Under the pieces are notes generated by a model. It did no database searches. It saw only the letters and a list, made by a program, of their open reading frames with translations, and was not told the DNA's origin. A DNA stretch of 9,038 bases from Anaerolineae bacterium (lineage in GTDB: Bacteria; Chloroflexota; Anaerolineae; UBA4142). Below, one piece after another: positions 6,094-9,038 of the stretch (positions are counted from its first letter, which is position 1; each line of letters opens with the position of its first letter). Where the stretch lies: assembly GCA_026417715.1 (NCBI GenBank), contig JAOACU010000109.1:1-9038 (forward strand). The letters are read 5' to 3'. The position numbers and the translations under genes are program-made.

Positions 6094-8540
6094 CGCATCA
6101 CCCTCACCGTTGTAATCTGAACATCGTTCACCCAAAGCGTTGCCGTGCCTGGGGCTACCTCGCGCGGCAATTGCACATCAGCGAACAGACAAATGCCACG
6201 ACCTTCTCTAGCAAGTGTAACATCTTTTTCCAACAAAACAAAATCGCGCGCAGTGGTGTCGCGCAAACGAATGACGATACGACGCGTGTGCGTGCCATCG
6301 CCCCAGCCGTGCCAAAAGAGCGACAATGAGAACTCGGCACCGACTTGGATTTCTCGCGCATCAAGCGAATATCCCAACAAACGCATTTGCGGCGCAACCT
6401 GTGCGTCAAGTCGTTGTTGCGGTTCAAGGTGCTCATACAAATTGCCTGACGATGCATCGGCATACCATACACCCAAATCCGCCCACACTTTGTCACTATC
6501 CGACCGCGCCAACACGCGCATCGTCTTGGGTTCATACACCTCGACCGTGATGCGATACGCACCCGCCGGCGCACACGCACTCAAACCCGGATAAAATCGC
6601 TCGACGATGACATCACCCACCGACCACTGCGTCGTCGCATAACTGTTGCTCCCCGCCCACTTGTCCTCTTGTCCCCACACGCGATCTTTGGCATCGCGCA
6701 CTTTCACGGAAAATGTGTAATCCTCGTTCATCGGCGCGAGCGCGCGCAAAAACAGCGTCACTTCCAAGTTGCGTTTTGCCGCGTCGCTCGCTTCAATCGA
6801 ATATCCCAGCAACTCAATCGCATCGCCCCACACCGCGCGCGTGGTGTGTTGTGGTCGCAGAAAATCGCTGGCTGAAGAGAGATTGGAGATTGGAGATTGG
6901 AGATTGGGGAGGTAAGAGGCAGGCACGCGTACGATCAGTGCCAACGGTGCACCGTTTGAGCCGATGATTTGTTCGCGCGTTGCTAGCGCGCCGAGACGCG
7001 TTGTCAGCGTTTGGGCGCGCTTTTCTTGTTCGGTCGGAAACACAAACAGCGCGTCCTTCCCTTCCGCGCGACTCGGTAGAACAATCGTATCGCGGCTGTC
7101 AAAGGATTTGACAGGCGCGTGACGCGTGAGTAGCATCACCGTGCCCACCTGTGACGTGACTGGCGCCAGATACAAGTGATGTGTACGCGCGTTACGATTG
7201 ATCCACTGCGCAAGTTCTACTTTGTCTGCATTGAACGCATAGTACGTCCCTGGATCGTTTGCCCAAACGATGAACGTATCACGCGCGACAAGTAGCGCAC
7301 TCGATATGATGACGATGCCCAAGCCGATCGTCGCGAGACGGTGTACCGATGCGGCGCGCGCGCGTTCCCAGACAATCGTCGCGCCCCACGCAGGCAGTAT
7401 CATCACGACTGGCAAACCAATCAGCGTGCGACCGTTGTTCGGTGCATCATCGCTAAAGAGCGAAAGCGCGAGCGCGCAGCCCAGCCACACTGCCAGAAAC
7501 ACCGCGCGTGTGCGCTCAAGGGCAGAGAATCGGCGCGACACAAATTGCGCCATCCACGCCACCACACCAATCACAAACAGCGCGCCAACAAACGGATCGA
7601 AAATCGGGCGGTATGGAATGTTACGCAACACGCCGCTATCGCCAACGACGAAAAACATTCCCAAAATTTTGAGCGCGTTCTTGGTCAACTCTAGCGGAAC
7701 ATTGTCACTTATATCGCCATGCGGAACAAAAATCGAAACTTCGGCAGTGTGTGAAATGAAATCGAGAGGATGCTGGAGGTAGTAAATGCCCAGCGGCAGA
7801 AAAATGATCGCAGCGATGATTCCCGCGAGGACAAGACCTTGAAGATAGTAGCGCGCGCGTGCCCGATCAGTCAGCGCGGCATACGCGGTGATGAGGATGA
7901 GTGCAATCGGAACAACGCGTCCCGAAGGATAGGTGTAGAGCGTGAGACCGGTGAAAATGCCAACGAAAAGGTAGTTACGCCAAGTTTGAAACTTGGAACC
8001 TAAAACGCAAAACTGGAAACCTGAAACCTGAAACGTAAAACGTGAAACGTGAAACGTGGAACCTGAAACGATAAGCGCGCGCCAGAAAAACCAAAATGTC
8101 AACGTCGCGAAGAAGAGCGTGAGAGGAATGCGTTCGCCATAGCGAGAGTAGAAAATGTGCCAAAAGGAAATCGCCGTAAAGAGTGCCGCGAGTAACGCAA
8201 GGGGCGTAGAGCGAAAGAGCGCGCGAGCCAGACCGTAGATCAGAAAAATCGTTGCAATGCCGAGTAATGTGGCTGTGATTTTGGGCGCAAGCGGTGTGTC
8301 GCTTCCAAAGAGCGCGACCCAAGGAATGAGCAGATATTGGAACAACGGTTCGCTGCGTCCCGGCTCGCGAAAAAAGATGTGAAAATCGCCGTGCAAAAGA
8401 AAGAGCGCGTCCAAAACGTAATACGCCTGATCGAACTGAAAGCCGGGCGGAATTTCATCCAGACGATAGAAACGTAGGAACGCGCCGAGCACGATAATCG
8501 CGGCAAGTACAAGATTCGGTGGCGCGAACATTCGAGACAT
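6090..8540 (-). CDS. GT39/ArnT-like polytopic glycosyltransferase with two C-terminal beta domains
   Basis: Predicted 816-residue membrane protein resembling GT-C glycosyltransferases (GT39/PMT/ArnT group), which move a sugar from a polyprenyl-linked donor in the membrane. The first helix (about 9-24) is followed by a loop, RLDEIPPGFQFDQAYYVLDAL (26-46), with the acidic residues typical of this class; HIFYSRYGERIPL (128-140) and GLTLYTYPSGR (198-208) are further GT-C-like landmarks. About ten or more hydrophobic segments run to near 420. A soluble region follows, then two related beta-rich modules (about 568-680 and 717-805), each opening with a LLGYS-type segment. Two heptamer arrays are in frame, encoding residues 158-185 and 545-554. 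Start uncertain: ATG 8540 is preferred over TTG 8552; ATG 8531 is also possible, and none has a good Shine-Dalgarno sequence. The stop overlaps the glmU start. Donor and acceptor are unknown. Confidence 0.82.
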   Translation of the reverse strand: MSRMFAPPNLVLAAIIVLGAFLRFYRLDEIPPGFQFDQAYYVLDALFLLHGDFHIFFREPGRSEPLFQYLLIPWVALFGSDTPLAPKITATLLGIATIFLIYGLARALFRSTPLALLAALFTAISFWHIFYSRYGERIPLTLFFATLTFWFFWRALIVSGSTFHVSRFTFQVSGFQFCVLGSKFQTWRNYLFVGIFTGLTLYTYPSGRVVPIALILITAYAALTDRARARYYLQGLVLAGIIAAIIFLPLGIYYLQHPLDFISHTAEVSIFVPHGDISDNVPLELTKNALKILGMFFVVGDSGVLRNIPYRPIFDPFVGALFVIGVVAWMAQFVSRRFSALERTRAVFLAVWLGCALALSLFSDDAPNNGRTLIGLPVVMILPAWGATIVWERARAASVHRLATIGLGIVIISSALLVARDTFIVWANDPGTYYAFNADKVELAQWINRNARTHHLYLAPVTSQVGTVMLLTRHAPVKSFDSRDTIVLPSRAEGKDALFVFPTEQEKRAQTLTTRLGALATREQIIGSNGAPLALIVRVPASYLPNLQSPISNLSSASDFLRPQHTTRAVWGDAIELLGYSIEASDAAKRNLEVTLFLRALAPMNEDYTFSVKVRDAKDRVWGQEDKWAGSNSYATTQWSVGDVIVERFYPGLSACAPAGAYRITVEVYEPKTMRVLARSDSDKVWADLGVWYADASSGNLYEHLEPQQRLDAQVAPQMRLLGYSLDAREIQVGAEFSLSLFWHGWGDGTHTRRIVIRLRDTTARDFVLLEKDVTLAREGRGICLFADVQLPREVAPGTATLWVNDVQITTVRVMR
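6101..6107 (-). promoter_or_regulatory. Shine-Dalgarno site for glmU, inside the upstream gene
   Basis: On the minus strand this reads GTGAGGG, its GAGGG core ending 7 bases before the ATG at 6093. It lies within the last codons of the glycosyltransferase gene and, with the ATGA overlap, supports coupled translation. Confidence 0.55.
6879..6906. repeat. four perfect GAGATTG heptamers inside the glycosyltransferase gene
   Basis: GAGATTG is repeated four times without error. On the coding strand the 28 bases give residues 545-554, PNLQSPISNL, in the soluble linker just before the first C-terminal beta domain. The encoded ISNL motif recurs in the repeat-derived loop of GlmU because the same unit is used. 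The array is flanked by further GAGA/GGGGAGG purine-rich bases. Confidence 0.93.
7986..8069. repeat. twelve tandem heptamers (84 bp) inside the glycosyltransferase gene
   Basis: Twelve consecutive 7-bp units fit NNRRAAC. All end in AAC; the first two bases vary (TT, CT, GT, GC, TG), with CTGAAAC and GTGAAAC most common. The length of 84 bases is 28 codons and the register coincides with codon boundaries, so it encodes residues 158-185 as four seven-residue repeats: VSGSTFH, VSRFTFQ, VSGFQFC, VLGSKFQ. The peptide sits in the loop between WRALI and WRNYLFVG, a hydrophilic junction between membrane helices in this family. Confidence 0.95.
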
Positions 8541-8556
8541 ATCGAAAAACAAAATT

Positions 8557-8625
8557 GCAGATTTCAGATTGGAGATTGCAGGTTTGTTTCAATCTGCAAT
8601 CTGCTCTCTGCCATCTGCAATCGCG
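8557..8625. repeat. heptamer array with internal orientation switch, between tRNA and glycosyltransferase
   Basis: The left half has GCAGATT, TCAGATT, GGAGATT and GCAGGTT (8557-8584). The right half has the reverse-complement type AATCTGC, AATCTGC, TCTCTGC, CATCTGC and AATCGCG (8591-8625). The two halves can pair: 8565-8578 with 8590-8603 gives 13 of 14 pairs around an 11-base loop. On the minus strand this hairpin is followed, about ten bases later, by TTTTGTTTTT, so it could also terminate the tRNA transcript. That role is an inference. No convincing promoter for the glycosyltransferase is visible in this stretch. Confidence 0.85.
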
Positions 8626-8627
8626 TG

Positions 8628-8698
8628 CTGGGGCGCGAGGATTCGAACCTCGGTCAACAGATCCAAAGTCTGGTGTGCTACCACTGCACCACGCCCCA
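8628..8698 (-). tRNA. tRNA-Gln (anticodon TTG)
   Basis: Read on the minus strand, a full cloverleaf of 71 nt folds. Acceptor TGGGGCG pairs with CGCCCCA. The D stem is GTGC/GCAC with loop AGTGGTA. The anticodon stem is CCAGA/TCTGT with loop CTTTGGA, giving anticodon TTG (8664-8666 on the plus strand), which reads the Gln codon CAA. The T stem is CGAGG/CCTCG with loop TTCGAAT, and the discriminator base is G. One flaw: the outermost anticodon-stem pair is C-T. The 3' CCA is not encoded (GCAC follows), so it must be added after transcription. Upstream lies a good promoter; downstream is the heptamer array at 8557-8625. Confidence 0.95.
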
Positions 8699-8710
8699 TC
8701 GTTATTGTGT

Positions 8711-8739
8711 ATTTTAGCACAGATGCGGCGAATGTGCAA
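8711..8739 (-). promoter_or_regulatory. sigma70-type promoter of tRNA-Gln
   Basis: On the minus strand, TTGCAC (8739-8734) and TAAAAT (8716-8711) are separated by exactly 17 bases. The -10 box matches TATAAT at five of six positions; the -35 box matches TTGACA only in its first three. Transcription would begin near 8704, about 6 bases before the mature tRNA. The site lies in the gap after the preceding gene. Confidence 0.6.
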
Positions 8740-8748
8740 ATTGCAAAC

Positions 8749-9018
8749 TCACTTGAACACATCCCAAATGGCAGGGTCTTCGCCGCCGGGACGCCACATC
8801 ACCAAACCGCCTAGTCGAAATTCTTTGACGATTTTCCATGCTTCCGCCACATAGCGCGCATCCACGTAATAGACGGTGTGATTTTCGCGCACGAACGGCG
8901 CGCAATCGAAAAATGCCGGCGGACACAACGGACTGCGATACACCGTGTAGGTCAATTCGATTTCGCACACAGGACCGCGCTCGTCCGCTTCGATGTATCG
9001 CTCGATGCCACCGTAACG
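8749..9018 (-). CDS. C-terminal fragment resembling a GH18-type glycosidase (5' end cut off)
   Basis: About 89 residues are present; the gene runs off the right end of the genomic sequence and its start is missing. The end of the protein, YYVDARYVAEAWKIVKEF followed by RLGGLVMWRPGGEDPAIWDVF, resembles the last strand and helix of GH18 TIM-barrel glycosidases related to spore-germination and LysM proteins (YaaH/YdhD type), where a D-A-x-S-x-x-x-K helix is followed by GGxxxWxLGxEDP. This comes from pattern memory only and covers no catalytic residues. The frame continues into the adapter and would acquire a false N-terminus MCIRDR, which must not be taken as real. The stop is 51 bases before the tRNA-Gln and 10 bases before its promoter. 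Confidence 0.6.
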   Translation of the reverse strand, partial: RYGGIERYIEADERGPVCEIELTYTVYRSPLCPPAFFDCAPFVRENHTVYYVDARYVAEAWKIVKEFRLGGLVMWRPGGEDPAIWDVFK

Positions 9019-9019
9019 C

Positions 9020-9038
9020 CTGTCTCTTATACACATCT
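9020..9038. other. Tn5/Nextera mosaic-end adapter (library artefact)
   Basis: The last 19 bases are exactly CTGTCTCTTATACACATCT, the transposase mosaic end used in tagmentation libraries, sitting flush with the contig end. Its reverse complement creates the well-known spurious N-termini MCIRDR and MYKRQ in two minus-strand frames. It is not part of the organism. The base at 9019 may be genomic. Confidence 0.98.

Noticed and set aside
8714..9034. Minus-strand open frame starting MYKRQALRW
   Set aside because: It is out of frame with the GH18-like fragment, starts in the adapter, runs over the same bases and has no recognisable protein pattern.
9020..9038. End of a Tn5-like transposon
   Set aside because: Only the 19-base mosaic end is present, flush with the contig end, which is the pattern of tagmentation adapter carry-over and not of a mobile element.

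Overview
The window looks like a piece of a metagenome-assembled or draft bacterial genome. The genes are compact and mostly co-directional, and the DNA is fairly GC-rich with many CGCGCG-type runs. A Chloroflexota (Anaerolineae-like) host is my best guess. It rests on the large GT39-like membrane protein with C-terminal beta domains, the short tandem heptamer arrays, and the general look of the proteins; no sequence-search evidence supports it. The right edge (9020-9038) is not genomic: it is the 19-base Tn5/Nextera mosaic end left by library preparation.

Layout. On the plus strand at the left are the possible tail of an unidentified gene (1-72) and an NfsA-like FMN nitroreductase (84-848). 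A perfect 13-bp hairpin (851-880) separates this gene from a long minus-strand series. Read in its own direction (right to left), that series holds: a partial gene resembling the end of a GH18-type glycosidase (8749-9018); a tRNA-Gln(TTG) with a recognisable promoter; a large polytopic GT39-like glycosyltransferase with two beta-sandwich-like tail domains; glmU (UDP-GlcNAc synthesis), coupled to it by an ATGA overlap; a CNNM/CorC-like membrane protein with a CBS pair; cytidine deaminase (cdd); a DUF554 membrane protein; and an MFS transporter that converges on the nitroreductase.

Function. The glycosyltransferase and GlmU form a plausible cell-envelope glycan pair: sugar-nucleotide precursor supply next to a membrane sugar transferase. 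The CBS protein next to cdd recalls the ybeY-cdd-era neighbourhood seen in other bacteria. MFS, DUF554 and NfsA look like accessory or housekeeping functions with unknown substrates.

Most unusual feature. Six arrays of tandem 7-bp units (plus one short 8-bp stretch) are scattered over about 5 kb. The unit sequences fall into a few related families while the period stays near 7 bp. Three arrays sit in gene borders, where they supply stop codons and occupy ribosome-binding positions. Three lie in frame inside glmU and the glycosyltransferase, where they encode low-complexity peptides such as SNL..ISNLQ and a four-fold VSxFxFQ-like heptapeptide. They resemble the heptanucleotide STRR repeats known from filamentous cyanobacteria. 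How they spread here cannot be told from the sequence.
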